The translations under genes were made by a program, and so were the position numbers. A DNA stretch of 64,000 nucleotides, taken from assembly GCF_000350225.1 (NCBI RefSeq), contig NW_005179004.1:222127-286126 (forward strand), given 5' to 3'. Each line of letters opens with the position of its first letter. The first letter of the stretch is position 1. Shown piece after piece: positions 21,569 through 34,600 of the stretch. A model generated the notes under the pieces. That model was not told where the DNA came from. It made no database searches and saw only the letters and a list, made by a program, of their open reading frames with translations. The DNA comes from Chondrus crispus (lineage: Eukaryota > Rhodophyta > Florideophyceae > Gigartinales > Gigartinaceae).

Positions 21569-23824
21569 TTAAACCTCCTCGGTCATATTTGAGCTCTGAC
21601 AGAAGGAGGTGACATCACCGACCCCTTCGAAAATAACTTCGTCCGTCGCGTACGTGCGAAGCAAGATGGTAACCACTTTCGCGTAGGTTTCGAGCAGCTC
21701 GCGCTGCTCTGCATCGACCACCATAGTGTTCCCGTGCAGCCTTGAAATGAGCAAGACGTGGGCCTGCCCAGTCCAATAAAACTGGAAACACCATACGGCC
21801 GAGCCCGCGATTGGATCTTGACCACCGAACGTGTTGGTTTTCATCTGCCCGTCGGGCCTTTTGAAAAGCGGTTAATTCGCCTCGCGGTACTCGCGTCGTA
21901 GCGCGCGCTGCGGCTTTCCAATCGATTCGTACCGTAGTCGACGGCCTTGGTGAACAGGTCGTTCAACTGCCTGATCACCGTTTCGGATCCTGCTTCGAGG
22001 CGGACCGGCGGTCTCCACCCCTGCGATGGCGGTCTCCTTCTCGGCCGGGGCTACTGTAGCCGTACAGGCCGGAGTCTTCTCGCGGGAACCGACGTCGGTT
22101 GCACGCGTTACGGCCTTTGCGGTCGCTCCTACGCGATTAGTCCGACTCGGTGTCGTCGTCATCGGAGGGGTAACTGCCCCCTCCGGCATCGCGGTATGGC
22201 ACTTAGCGTCCGACACGGTTGTCATCGGAGGGGTAACCGACCCCTCCGGTATCGCGGTATCGCGCGTAGCGTCTAGCGGTTCTTGCGCGTGGCCCTATAG
22301 CGACGTCTTGGGTCTTCTTCCTTTGGGGGTTTCTCTACCCTACGAGCTTTATCCTTGAGCGCCGGGTGCCCTTCTTCTGCTCGACCGATAATGCTGTTGT
22401 TTTTCTGTCGAGAAGCGCCCCAAGCGGTTATCTGTCCCGCGGGGGCCAGCCGTATCCGCGAGTAGGGGATGTCGTGCACTACGGCCACGTGTGACGGGCC
22501 GTAGGCAGAGCGACGCGCGTTCGTAAACGTAAGGGAATTCGAGAGACCACCCGGTGGATGACCAGAACCGGGATCCGGGCGTGGTTTGCGCGGTAGAAAA
22601 GCTGAACTACAGTCAGCAATAAAGAGGTAGAATTAAAGGAAAACAGAGCTAACGGAGCGGACAGCACAGTAGTTGACGTAGGTCTCGCGCAGGTGGGTCG
22701 ACGCGTGCGGGGATGGCAGTTGGGATTCTAGGGTGTAGATGGCTTGGTCGGTATAGGCGAGCCAGTACCGAGTCGAGGCTACAACCTAGAATCCAGAAAC
22801 CAAGGAAAAAGACCCGTGGCTTCGTGCCTCTTTACTTTGATTCTCGGGTTGACTATGTAGTCCCCGTCGCCGTAATGGTGAAGCTAAATTAAACTATAAA
22901 TTAGAATAACTAGAATATACGGGTGTAGCCCCGAGGTGTGGCGGAGGGATTACACGTGTCCACCGGTGGCGTGTCAAATAGGCAGGGGAGTCCACGTGTA
23001 CCCGTGGTACGTGGTAGCCATGCGCACGATTTTGGAGGGATAGGGACAGCTGTCCCTTGGCCGAATACAGTGCACTACACGGGAGGGCCATTTCCTGTGG
23101 GCCCTCCTGTAGCACCATATAACGTTGGGAGGTAAATGGTCTGAGCCTCCGTGTGAGGGGCCATTGTACCGATCCCGGGTGCGGCGCCGATCGCTTCAGC
23201 GTGCGTTAGCGTAGATTCCGGAGCGGATGAATCGCGCCGCACGATCGCGTCGACTCCTGCTTCGGCGGGAAAGGTAATGGCCAGACGATCGGCCACGGCG
23301 GAGCTGATCGCTCCCTTTACAGCCGTTTCGGGTGGGTATTACTCATCCTCAGTGGTGAGCGCTGTCATCACCTCGCGTCGGACGAGGGTGGGTAGTAGTT
23401 GGTCCAAAAGCGGTGGTATCGCGCTGCGTACGTGCGCGTCCACGATCTCGGGCACTGTTCGGTCGAGGCACACTCGTGCAACCCCGGGGAGTTCCGTAGC
23501 GAGAAACGCCTCGACCCAGGCATTCATGCGCGGTTGAATCGCGTCGATCATTCATTGGATGCCATTTCCTGTGCCTACCGACGCGGACGGCGTAACGTCC
23601 GATGCGGACGACCGCATGCGGCCCAGTTGCGGTGGCGGACGGAGCAGAGCATCCAGGTTATCGACCGGGGGGCACGGTTCGTGTCTGCCAGTGCGAATGC
23701 TCTGACGCTCGGGGGCCGAGTCCTCCCGTTGTTCCTGTCGGTTAATCGTCAAATACGCTTTGCAATCGAGGCGGTGATTTCCCAACCTTTTCCGTCCGTA
23801 GGGTTCTGCGTGCGATCGAGCCAC
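21569..23824 (-). pseudogene. Ty3/gypsy Gag N-terminal region, broken
   Basis: Several minus-strand pieces (21569-21844, 21872-22225, 23339-23551 and 23552-23824) fit a gag capsid region upstream of the zinc knuckle. The last two are in one frame interrupted by a TGA at 23552-23554. The assignment rests on position and style rather than on a diagnostic motif. A 63 bp tandem duplication containing GTCATCGGAGGGGTAAC occurs at about 22158-22265. A 16 bp near-perfect inverted repeat (GGATTCTAGGGTGTAG) lies at about 22723-22796. Confidence 0.4.
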
Positions 23825-24237
23825 TACGCGCGCTGCTTAACCTCAGGCGTTATCTCCTCCCGAAGAGTACCAAAATGTGGGATAGCTCCTCTCGTCCCTT
23901 GGTTGGGTGAGAGGCGGAGGTCTTCGGCGGGGGAGCACGCGACACGGACGCGCGCCGCGCGAATTAACCGATATGGACGGGCCCGCGAAAAGGGAGTGGC
24001 ACACGTGGCCGGTTACGCGCAGTGGCTCCGTGGATCGTAAACGGAGACGACCGGTAACGAGTTAGAGGCGAGCGCGGGTAAACCTACAGAACGGCCGTAG
24101 ATTACGCACGAAAGGGACGGGGGCGAGCTTGCCCCAGTTTACTGTTGGAGACGGGTGTCAAGTCTTAACCCCTCAGCGGGACGCCTGGGACACCTGTCCC
24201 AGTACAGCACCTGCCGCCTAGTGCGTGCCGGGTCCTG

Positions 24238-24488
24238 TACAGAATTAAAATACTAGCGCCACAATACTAACTGCCGCGCGGATGCTGCCACTACACGTGT
24301 GCACTACTGTACACGCGTAATAGTTAGTAACTACCACGCGGACCACACGTAAGCAACTGTACACGTACGCCAAGCCACGACCGATCTGTACACGTGCGCG
24401 CTCCCTACACGTGGGCACGCCGGCCCACGTGCACACCATGCCGGCCGCCAGATTTATAACCTCCGCGCGCGTCGGTCGTTATACCACA
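24238..24488 (-). repeat. Probable 5' LTR of the gag-pro element
   Basis: On the minus strand this starts TGTGGTATAACGACC right where the copia integrase text breaks off (copia resumes at 24489). An LTR at 26108-26699 starts with nearly the same bases. A TATA-like TTATAAATC lies near 24450. The inner end at about 24238 (CTGTA) is chosen by analogy with the other LTR and is uncertain. The opposite LTR and its target duplication were not found. Confidence 0.5.
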
Positions 24489-24772
24489 GTAGACCAGACT
24501 CGTTCAGCATTGCGCTAACCATATTCATCGATGTCCTATTTGTCCTTTCTGACACGCCCTTTTGATGCGGCGTGTATGAAGCTGTGCTCTCCCGAACAAT
24601 TCCATTTTCTTGCAAATATCCTGATAGTGGCACCTATTATCAATCATTATTAGTGTATGACTTCTTTATCACTGCATCGAACTGCTCCTCAAAACTTGTT
24701 TTGAAGTATATGAATTTTTCTTTGACTTCTGATTTTCGTTGAATGATATATATGCTTAGATAGGAACTGTAC

Positions 24773-25213
24773 TGTTACGGATAAACCCAGGTGCCAAGTG
24801 GCAAGGCGGACACGGCCGGAACCGAGGCGTACCAACCGAAAGGCGGTAGAAGTAGCGGGATCATGAGCGTGGGGAACTGTCGGCCACAGACAGAGGGAGG
24901 ATGAAGGGAAGCCCGTGGCTGCGAGGGAACTTGGACCGGTAAAAGAAGACGGGGGATGCTACCGGCCGTGTGGGCGAAAGGAAAGGAGCAGGAGGAGGGC
25001 GCCAGGACTGGGGAAGGGGGAAGCTGAAGGGAAAGGGGGGCAGCAGGAGAGGTCGGGGAAGAGAGGGCGGCCCCCGGGCATATCTTACTTAAGAGCTGTC
25101 CCGGAGCTGATAGCGAAAAGGGCAGCAGACTTGTGAAGAATAAAAGACGGAGACGAGTAGATTCTCGTTAACACAGGTTGCTCGGTATTTTTTGCGGAGA
25201 AATTGCCGCAACA
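24773..25213. repeat. Solo LTR inserted in the copia integrase
   Basis: Ends are TGTTACGG and CCGCAACA (TG...CA with matching inverted termini). GTAC lies on both sides (24769-24772 and 25214-25217). Excision restores the copia integrase reading frame. The interior has a purine-rich stretch and AATAAA at 25139. No internal coding region is present, so it is a solo LTR. Confidence 0.85.
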
Positions 25214-26107
25214 GTACCCATCTATGAAGGTGAAAAATTTTGCTGCCCCCAAACTCTCTGTTGAGAATGGCCCACATACGCCAGAAAATATTACTTGTCC
25301 TGGCGCATGAGGTTTAAGGACTCGAGAATTCAAAGGCACTCGAGTCATTTTGCCAGATTTGCAATCCTGACAAATATCAGTATAGTTATTCTTCTTTGTG
25401 TATATTCCAGATACTGACTTCAAAGTTTCCATCTGCTTGATCGCCGTCTTATCTTGGTGACCAAAGGACCGTTGGTGCCATAGACGTTGAGGATTACTGG
25501 TGTTAGTAATAGCCTGAACAGAACGTCCGTAATCTGTGTTGCCACTGTATAGTGGAATCTTGTTGAGACCATTCTTCACTTTTATGCTCTGTGTGACTTT
25601 GCAGTCTTTGGGGACGGTGCGTACGGTGCAGTAGCCATTTCGAAATTTTGCTTAGTAGCCATAGAGAGTCAGAGAGTCACCCGAAAATAAATTCGTATCA
25701 AGTTGGGGAACACAATGCAAGTGTGTCAAGACAAATCCCGTCTTGGGCTCGTTTGAACCACTGGAGATAATTGCTGAGCCGCATCCCGTGAAACGAGGTT
25801 TTCTGCCATCTCCAATAATTACTCTACTCTTGTAGGAGATGGCAAAGTTAGTATAGTTCCTTCAAATACGTTGCTTGTGCACTATATGTTGACTTGCACC
25901 GACAGAACAAATAAAACTGCATATGAAATTGCTACTTGGTTGTACTGGCCGTCCTAGCATTTTACTGGTGCGGTTCTTCATACTTCAAAAACTTACAAGA
26001 ACTTAAAGCGATCTCTGGAGTTGTTGTTCTTTTTGTGTCTATTTTGGTGCTTACCATTATTACACCAACAGCTACCTTCTATGTGGCCTTTCTTTTCGCA
26101 TCCAAAA

Positions 26108-26699
26108 TACAGTACAATTACGTACCACGGCCATCCCAGGGAGATGTGAACCGGACGGGAGAGCGTGTGCTACTGCAATAAGAGGGCGTGCACGCGAACG
26201 TCGCGGAGTACCGTCGTACGCCGCGGGTCACACGCGTTGCGACCGCTGGCGTGGCCACGGGCACACGTGTGTAGTCCGTACCGTGATAGGTAGTAATTTT
26301 TAGTTAATGGCGCAAATTTATTAATTGTGTACAGTAGCACGTATACAGTAAGTAGTAGCTACTGTAACAGGACAGATATCCTGGCGTCTCACTTACGGGT
26401 TAAGACCGGGGGCAACTGCCATGTTGCAGTAAAGAGGAGGCAGACTCGCCTCCCTTCTCTTTACGACTAATTGCTATCCTGTTCCGGTTTCTCTTTTAAC
26501 CTCAAGCTTCTAACCCGTGACCGGCCGTCCGGTTATAACACCACCGTTCGGCTGAGGGTCACTGGCCACGTGAGCCTTCTCTCTTTTCGATTCCATACGC
26601 ACGGCTTGCATTCGCGCTTGGGTAACCCAGCGGCGGGCGCTCCCTTGCCTCTAACCCCCCTCGTTTCCGAGTGGTCGGGACGGAGGTAGTTATACCACA
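26108..26699. repeat. LTR inserted in the copia zinc knuckle
   Basis: CAAAA flanks both sides (26103-26107 and 26700-26704). Excision exactly restores a copia CCHC zinc knuckle. On the minus strand it starts TGTGGTATAACTACC, nearly as the gag-pro element LTR does, and ends CTGTA rather than CA. It contains a TATA-like GGTTATAACC. No coding region is present. Confidence 0.8.
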
Positions 26700-27362
26700 C
26701 AAAACAGATTAGTTCTTTTCTATGAAAACGTGCCTTGTCCACGTAATCATTTTGTTTTCATCTTCGAAACTCTGCATTGCCTTATACTCTTGAAACATTC
26801 TACATGTTGCAGAATCCCAGGTCAAATATTTATCATTCAAGGTTCTGTAAGGTTGACAGAACAGAAGGAAAGGGCGATTTTCTTTGTTGCCAAAACTTGC
26901 TAGCAGAATTCCAACCAGTAATGACGAGGGGTTTTCACTGTTCAGTGACTCGAATCTAATGAAAATGCTTTCCATTTCGTCAATGTATGCGGACATTGAC
27001 TTTACAGAATTGTATCCCTTGTAATGCAGCTCTGTCTGAAATTGTACTCTTGATGCAGCACTTTTTGTTGCACAACGAGCGGTAAGATTCTTATGCATGG
27101 CTGCAGGATCTTTCTTTTCTGATATGATAGTCCGAAGAGGTTTATCTCCCAAACCCTAAACGATTAGGCTCCTAGCCCTCACTATTTTAAACTTGTGCTC
27201 ATCACTGCTCTGAAAACTTGTAGGTTCACTGAATGTATCTCGTAGCACGACATCCAGAAAACCCTTTGATTCAGGCAATACTTCAAGTCGCATAGTCCAT
27301 AAATTGTAGTCCTCATCTCGTTTCGCATTGAACTTGAGAACTCTTTTGACATCCTCATCCAT

Positions 27363-27953
27363 GGCGCATGTGGAAGAAAAAACTGTGCGATGCTACCGAT
27401 TTCTGTTAAAGAAAGTAGGATGTACCACTTTTCTTTTTTGTTTACTGTTGCTACCTCTTGTTTTTATACTACTCTGACACGGAATACCCAATGAACCAGT
27501 TCGGGTCGCCCGGAGGAAATAAAAAATTTCCGAGGTCTTCAGGAGAATACAGATTATTTCCTGACGTTTGACATACTGTGGAAATTATTTGGCACCCCCA
27601 ATACTCTCGTCTTGTCTCCAGCGATTCGCAGCGCCCTATTGTCTTTATAGAAGCAAATAGCTACACGGCTCGTGCCCATTATTCCACACCGTCTGCCGGA
27701 TGTTTCCATGCCGTGGTTACTTGATGAATTATCAGGACACGGCTTCTAACTCATTAATATGGATAGCCAGGCACGCATGGGAAACAGCTGCCAAACGGAC
27801 CTTGACGCTCTGTCCAACCAACTGGTCGCGATCATGCTTTTTACCACAAACTGACTTTTATCAACGTGTTGTAACCCGACTTCTCATACTACGAACGTTG
27901 GAAACATGATTTTTTCCTTGTGGACTGAAACACGTAATATGCGACTTCTTTAA
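27363..27953. other. No recognisable gene
   Basis: Sequence upstream of the copia gag start, where its 5' LTR would be expected. Only short frames are seen and no LTR partner was identified. Confidence 0.4.
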
Positions 27954-28101
27954 TGTGATGCAAGATCGATGCCTATGTTTACTGGGTCGCGTGTCTATCT
28001 ACCTTATATAGGGATGCTAGTGATCCGTAGGCCGGCGGCGATCGTGGTGAGTTGATCGCTGTTGTATGTGTGCAACGTGTGTGCATATGGCTCTCATGAC
28101 A
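27954..28101. repeat. 148 bp solo LTR, same family as 38570-39043
   Basis: It begins TGTGATGCAAGATCGATG and ends CTCATGACA, with TTTAA (27949-27953 and 28102-28106) as a 5 bp target duplication. The second copy at 38570-39043 has the same ends and its own TCCTT duplication. Confidence 0.85.
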
Positions 28102-28106
28102 TTTAA

Positions 28107-29943
28107 CAAGATTTGTTAAACAAGCTGCATAGTATTTGTTTCCTGTCCATCTCTTTGGCCTGCACACTTATCGTGCGGGCCAAGGACATGGACAGGGTAG
28201 TTCAGTCGTAGCACGTACAAAATCACCCGCTGCTGCTGCAGTCCTCGAAGAAATTCTTGATGTCTGTCCCCTCCCGAGTTGCTTGGGTGATGTTTGTGTT
28301 TTCTTGCTTGTCACTTCAGAGCAGAAAGTTACAGTACCCTTCATGAGGAACCCTTACGGAATTGTTTGACGGAGGAATATTAACGGTGACTGAACTTTTT
28401 AATGTACATCTAGGTTTGCTTTAAAAATTAATCCCGAACACGTTCTATTTCCATGCAAAATTTGCATTTAGCTTGCAGGTCGTGCCTTCCATAGGTTGCT
28501 GGTGTCCCCTAAAAGATGTTTCTATGTACAGAGTACCTCAGTCGCTACAACCAACGCTCGTGTCGGCGGAATTTTGATGTAGTCAATAAAGGTTTTGTAC
28601 AAAGATATTCTTCGAAACGAGCGGAAAGCGCATTTCTCCACTCGCCATAGGACCAGCTTCAAAAGACTGCAGTTCATCATTTGTATAAAAACGAACGTTC
28701 TTCAAAGTCTAACATGTAATCTTGAATGTGTGAATTTTGCAAGCCCACAGACATTAATTTCTCCACGATGTCACTCGCAAATGAACTAAAATATGGCTTG
28801 TAGCGATATGTGTGTGTTCACACTGGGAGGTGTCATGGTATTCATTTATATGGCCCCTCAAAACCGTAAAGCTTGTCATAGTGACATGGCTGTAAAATAA
28901 CCCTTGAGCTCCAGTTATGTTTAGTACTGTATAGATGTACTGCACAAGCAGTGTATTGGTTAGATCAGATTGCAATTTTTTACAATGATGCCGTGACGCC
29001 ATCGTCGAAATTCGTTCCTCCTCCCGTTAGGCATATGCTGCTCGGTATATATGAGTTCGTGATCATGCTATCATCTGCCTGTCAGGAAGCATTGCGCCGC
29101 CATCGCAAAGTAATCAAGCATAATGATCCTAGCTGTGAACATGCTTCTTGTCGGTGCCCATGTCGGCGTAGATCTATCATCGCATGTGTGGGATAGATTA
29201 AGACATGTAATGTAAGCTACGCTCTACGATAGATAGTTTGAATTTCTCTACGTCGTCAACACAAGGTCTTACTGCCCGAAATCCTGTGCAACTCCGTCTT
29301 CTCCACAAAAGCTAAAACGATCTCCAATTTCTCCCATCCTCCTCCTAGGTCACTATCCCGTAGGAGCACTCGTCAATATCCTTGAAAACATCTCGTCAAG
29401 TCGGGCTTCTTCGCCCGAGAGTTTTACCGCGTCCCTTCATATTCCTGGCCAACCCTATCCCTCTCGCAACACAAACGGATACTGCCGGCTATGGATCCCA
29501 TATTTCATAGAAAACATCCTTGTCCTGGATTGCATATTTCACTACTTCGTGAACTGCCGTGAGCCGTCAACGAACATGCAAATTTGATGTTTTTCGCAAA
29601 ACTTGCCGGACAAGTAAAACCAGCCTGTACTGAGAAATCTCGGGACATGCAATCAAGAGGCAATCCCCAGGCATGTACACTTTTTTTAAAAGATTACAGA
29701 AACTTAATTCATGCAAAAGCATAATTCTTCAACATGTATTCCAGCTAAAACGTTCTTGCAAGCTACTTTCCAAAAACAGGACACCGACCGTTTCATTCAA
29801 ACCCCCATCTTTGCTGCTACTATGACTACTTCCAATGCCTCGTCGATCTTTGCAGTTGCAAAACATCCTGCCGGGCTGCCTTTCTTCCGCTGTCACACAG
29901 ATGCAGTTTCGTAATCGGCCACGGTAAGTTTGCAGTTCATCTG
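28107..29943. other. No recognisable gene
   Basis: Short frames only; no motif, RNA gene or element terminus was recognised. Confidence 0.45.
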
Positions 29944-30300
29944 CCCCGCAGTAGGAACGAGAATTCAATGAACAGAGCTATTCCGTGTTGAGTACCACGT
30001 CGGAAAACTGTGAAAAGCATGAATGTAAGATGCTTTCGTCTTTGCTGGCGATGATGGCTGCGGGGCGTCGGTTTTTTATACTGCTCATCATGAAATTCAA
30101 GATCTCTCCGAGGAGAAACTCATTCTTCAAGTTGTACACACTACAATAAAACCTGTTCAGTCATAGAACATAGCTTCACTGCATGCCATCAAAACCCTGA
30201 TCTTGGTGTTCTCAAGAAAATCTACGAAGCAAGATTGGGAACAGCTGTTGGGCCTGCGTTTTCCCCTCAACAATAGCGAAACCACCAACCCTCGCATCTA

Positions 30301-30306
30301 TATAAA
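30301..30306 (+). promoter_or_regulatory. TATA box of cysteine-rich gene copy B
   Basis: TATAAA, 91 bp before the ancestral ATG at 30397; the match to 1747-1752 includes the neighbouring bases. Confidence 0.5.
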
Positions 30307-30396
30307 CCGCTTGAGTCAGCTTAACCTTTCTGAGTTCCCATCACCCACAGCCCATCACCAACAGGAAGAAATTGCACACCACTCATCCAAACAATC

Positions 30397-30887
30397 ATGA
30401 AGTTCATGCTGGAAAGGCCATTGTCGGCCTCGCCCTCACCTCTGTCTTCGCTGAGGACATTCCCACTGAAGCCCGCAGCTACCGTCCCTGCCCATGCAGA
30501 TGCCTCGTCGGGCGTGGTGCCAGACGCGCCATCCGTGTTTGCCGCAGGTACCGGTTCCGGTTCCACTGCGTGGTGAGCGATTGCTACTACCACGGTAAAC
30601 CTGGTAAGCAGTGCTGTGACAAGGATGAGCCGAAACCGTCCGCGTCTCCATCCAGCACCCCGTCGGCGACTCCGTCCCCGTCCCCGTCAAAGAGCCCCGA
30701 ACCACCCAAGTGTCCGTGCACTTGCGGCTCCAAGAGGGACGCTAGGCGTGAGTGCCGCTACAAGCCGTACTGTCAGATCATGGAGTGCCCGTCGCCCGAG
30801 GTCCACCACCCGGTCCCCCACCACTACAATAAGCCGAAGCGTGAGTTCAAGTGCTGCTAAAAACCGCATGTCGCCCCTGTCCACTAA
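30397..30887 (+). pseudogene. Cysteine-rich secreted protein, copy B, inactivated
   Basis: Aligned with copy A, this copy has the ancestral ATG at 30397, but the signal-peptide region is altered (ATGCTGGAAA against ATCCTTTTCTT). One base is lost, so the ATG is out of frame with the mature protein. At the other end a TAC codon has become TAA (30858-30860), removing the last nine residues after the final CC pair. Both cysteine modules are otherwise conserved. The frame can only be read from an upstream in-frame codon without a signal peptide, so secretion should be lost. Two independent lesions indicate a pseudogene. Confidence 0.8.
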
Positions 30888-31603
30888 GTGTTGTAGTGGA
30901 ACTGTTCGATCTGATTTAGAACTGTCAGGAGCGGGCATTTAGGTCGTTTGGATGGGCTGTATCAGTTAGATGCGACCTTTTCCCCATCTTTCAATAAAGA
31001 GCCAGTCCCTATGAATCGTAAGCTTCGACCGTATGTCTACACGTCTTACTGACTCTAACAGTGCTGCGGGTGGAGTTCGTGAGTTAGGGGAGGGTCTCTT
31101 TCCCGACTTAAAGATGGACGTACTTCCGCTGCGCAGCGCCCAACTCGCAACAGTGTTCTGAAACATATTGCTTCCAATGTGCGCTTGGCGCGAGTTCTTC
31201 GACAACTATCATCAGAGACACGAATGCATCGCAGCTAGTATGCTCTATTTATACATTACAAGTTTAATAGCAAGGTGCAGGATACGCTCAGGAAGCAATT
31301 GTACCTTTCGGTACAGTACTGTACATGCATGGAGCATTGATCATGCAGGCCCCCGTAAGGTGACATCAGCTCAGGACCGGAAGTTTTTGAGATCTGGGCT
31401 TTCGTGGAAACGGCGTCATGGTAAGGCCTCCCTTCCGCATCTATATCTTGCCCGCGCGCATGTGTGGTCCAATGGCAGGAAACGAGGAAAACGGCGTGTG
31501 CAAGAATCTGGTACTGTGCGGTGGGCACGGGTGCATATGGTATGCAGCATACGCCGACGAAGAGAACGGTGACATGCAACATGGGGACGACTGCAGATTT
31601 AGG

Positions 31604-34600
31604 TTCCCCTGCGTACGGGCCCACTTGTCGCGATTCCCAGCACAGCCGTGTGATGACACTCTGACATCAGGGAAAGAACTCGGCATGATGCGATTGCCAA
31701 TAATTGCTGGGTGCTGAGATTTGCACTGCACAGCAATGCCACGGACGCAACGTCCCGATGGGATGAAAGCGGCTCAGTTAGCTGGAAAACGGTCAGCGAT
31801 AATATTTTGGTTGTCTCTGAGATAGGTTGTCACGTGTGCAGAGGAGAGCAACATGACATAACATGACAGTGACAGCGTCTCGCTCCAAGCATATGAAAAC
31901 TCACGCTCCAGTCCGGACAGCCCGATTTGACGCGCCGGCGGGCATACAGCAGTTGAATTTGTGTTTGAGCGCAAAGGCGGGGTTGGGGTGCAAGTTACAG
32001 AGGGAGACCTTTACGGGTCCGCGGAAAGACTTTCCCTGCGCGAGCTGATTTTTGCGCGGGCGCGGTTTGAGGCATGTACAATATTCCGTGCCTTTTCATC
32101 AATGTTTTGTTCAAATTCAGCAGTGTTGAGAGCGAGGAGGACTTGGCCTTGCATTCGTCATGCATACATTACCAACCACCAGCGATTCAAAATGGGGCAG
32201 GGTAATTTGCTCATCATCCCAAACCCTTAACATCCTTGTCGGCTCACCGAGCTCCCATACAGTATGATTTCATGTACGGTACTCTGGGAAGTAATTTTTT
32301 GGTGTCGGGTCTTGCCCATCTTCTTTTTGGCAGCGATGGTTAATCCTTGGGGCCGTTCCATTGGGAAAACAGGGGAAACACTGTACATGTGCCTTTAGCG
32401 TTCTCTCGACATATCGTCTGCCAGATATTTGACATCTTGAGATTCGGTCTTGCACCAACTGATGATGGACGGACATGTCTGACGAGCCACGCTGTTGGTT
32501 TATGTACGAAACACAACAAAATATCTTGTGCCCTGGATCCAGAAGCCGAATGCTTCTTCGCCGTACAGTAATACCTTGAGAAGACGAAATGCTGGGCCCT
32601 ATCTTCTAGTTTTCAGACCTAGGTCAGGAGGTTATTCCGGTTTGTTCACGTTGAAAAAAGGTATCAGGGAACAGAGGGATGCCGATGTATAATACAGTAC
32701 CCTTCGCTATCCTTTTTGCGCCAGTACTGAGTTGAGATAAGCGGGGAAACGATGCACAACGCAAATGAATTTGTGGGATTCACAACGGCGTATACAGTAA
32801 TCTAAATTCTCGAACGTTGCTTATTTTTGATGCGCAAAAAACATAAATCCTAAAGACGTTTCATATTATGACTTGGCAATGGTTGTGATGGTAAAAGGGA
32901 TTCCCTCGGCTGTTTTAAAAATCATACCCAGACAACTGGCACGCACCATATCTCTGACAACGAGAAAGATTTAGAATACATCTTCCCGATTGGAGATATC
33001 CGTTCCGTTGGCCTACCCCGTGGAGACGCGCCCAACATTCCATTAGCAAGTGTATCATCCCTCTTTGAATAGATATATTTCCTGTTCATGCGACATATTC
33101 AACGTCATGGAAAACTATTGACACAGGAACAAGAATCAACGAACGGAAACTCACAAAAAGATCCTACTGCACATCAAGCAGAATATTATAGATCCGGCCT
33201 TCAATTTCTCCATTGCATCGCTTTTATGTCAGGGTAGCACCCAGATATAGCATTGGTGCATGTCCAGCGAGAGGTTGTAGCTGCGAATCAAAACACCAAA
33301 CGGAAACAGATTCAGATTCAGAGTTACCACGTACGGTTCCTCACCTCTTGGCGGCTATTCGCTAATTCTTGAAGCTGCGCTTTTGATGATAACGTAGCCA
33401 TCTGAAATCATTGTATTATCTCAACGTCATGCAACAATGCGGCAATTATTATATATTGTGTCATATGCATGTCGCGACATTAGACATCTTTCTTTGCATG
33501 GAACTGTATACAGTATGCCGTTGAGGCTGAATCTCTGGCAGGAGCTATACTGTACAAGTCCATGGTCGGACATAGGCATAGACATTTGAGTTTGTGAGGG
33601 TGAGCAAAGCAAGGACATAGCAACATCTGAAAGATGAAGAGGTTGCAATCGGGCAGAATGTCACAGGCAGAATGTCACAGGCGTACTACCGGCGGTACTA
33701 CGCCCGTGACCTTCTGCCTGTCTCGTTTGGGGGGGTTGCGTGCCCGTCTGCCTGCTGTTTGCGCTCNNNNNNNNNNNNNNNNNNNNNNNNNNNNNNNNNN
33801 NNNNNNNNNNNNNNNNNNNNNNNNNNNNNNNNNNNNNNNNNNNNNNNNNNNNNNNNNNNNNNNNNNGTGCAGGTCGCTCTCTCGAACGATACTGCCCGTA
33901 TAGCTTTCAGTTACAGCCAACTGATCCCTCGCGACTAGTACAACGTTTTCAATGAATGAGAGAATTTGCCTTTCTGGAAAATGATATGCACTCTCGTATT
34001 TTGCCCTGTACCTCAATCCTTTTCATTGTATACTCGATGACACACGCGCGATGGGCTTATAACAAGAGGCGAATTCAAGCAATGCTTCATACAGTGGACC
34101 CCTGTCTTTTGTATCCCCGCCTACGGAGCATAAAGCATCCCAATTACATGACGCTAACATGCTTCAAATGTGCTTCTGCAAGACTTCCAACTCTGGAAAT
34201 CTTGCGATTGCGTTGGAAACGGTTGCCAAAACGTCGTATCAAGTTGCTTCCACCGAACGAAAAGGAACACTACAATATAAGCTTTGGTCTACGTTGCTAT
34301 GTGTACTTTGCTCATCCACTTTTAACGTTTCGATTTTCAAGAAGTTGATCCAACAAACTGTCCGACATCACGGCGGGCAATCTCTTTCCTGAATAAATGA
34401 GTGAACAGAGGCGGTTCACTATTTTCACTGTTGTTCCGTGTAGAAATTCCGCACACGGTCCCGCCATTCTTCTTTTTATACTGACTAATATCATTTGATC
34501 GATGCCACCAACTAATGAAGCATTACTCGGGAAGATGTATTCTTCCACATGCAAAGATGTGAAGCGGAAGCGGGACCTATCGAGACTCACGAACCCGATG

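Larger units (their letters stand above)
24489..27362 (-). pseudogene. Ty1/copia element (gag, zinc knuckle, protease, integrase) split by nested LTRs
   Basis: Read on the minus strand, gag (27362 to 26709) has VKRVLKFNAKRDEDYNLW, then TKSAASRVQFQTELHYKGY and SMSAYIDEMESI, as in UBN2/copia Gag, with one TAG at 27156-27158. An LTR interrupts at 26108-26699. Removing it with one copy of its duplication joins TGTTTTG to GATGC and restores a perfect CX2CX4HX4C knuckle (CFGCEKKGHIEGSC). Protease-like text follows, then the integrase HHCC zinc finger (LWHQRSFGHQ, CQDCKSGKM) and GPFSTESLGAAKFFTFIDGY. A second LTR (24773-25213) interrupts here. Its removal gives DGYSSYLSIYIIQRKSEVKEKF-like text, then TASYTPHQKGVSERTNR. 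The element is cut at 24488 by the gypsy insertion; RT and RNase H are missing. Confidence 0.87.
29944..31603. repeat. Segmental duplication, copy B (partner at 1389-3045)
   Basis: Same orientation as copy A and similar over its full length, including non-coding flanks, TATA box and AATAAA. The copia LTR that abuts copy A is absent here: the sequence before 29944 (GTTTGCAGTTCAT) is unrelated. Confidence 0.9.

Noticed and set aside
23339-24040. Plus-strand frame of 213 residues at 23399-24040
   Set aside because: It lies opposite the gypsy gag region, has no recognisable domain, and its composition mirrors the minus-strand frame.
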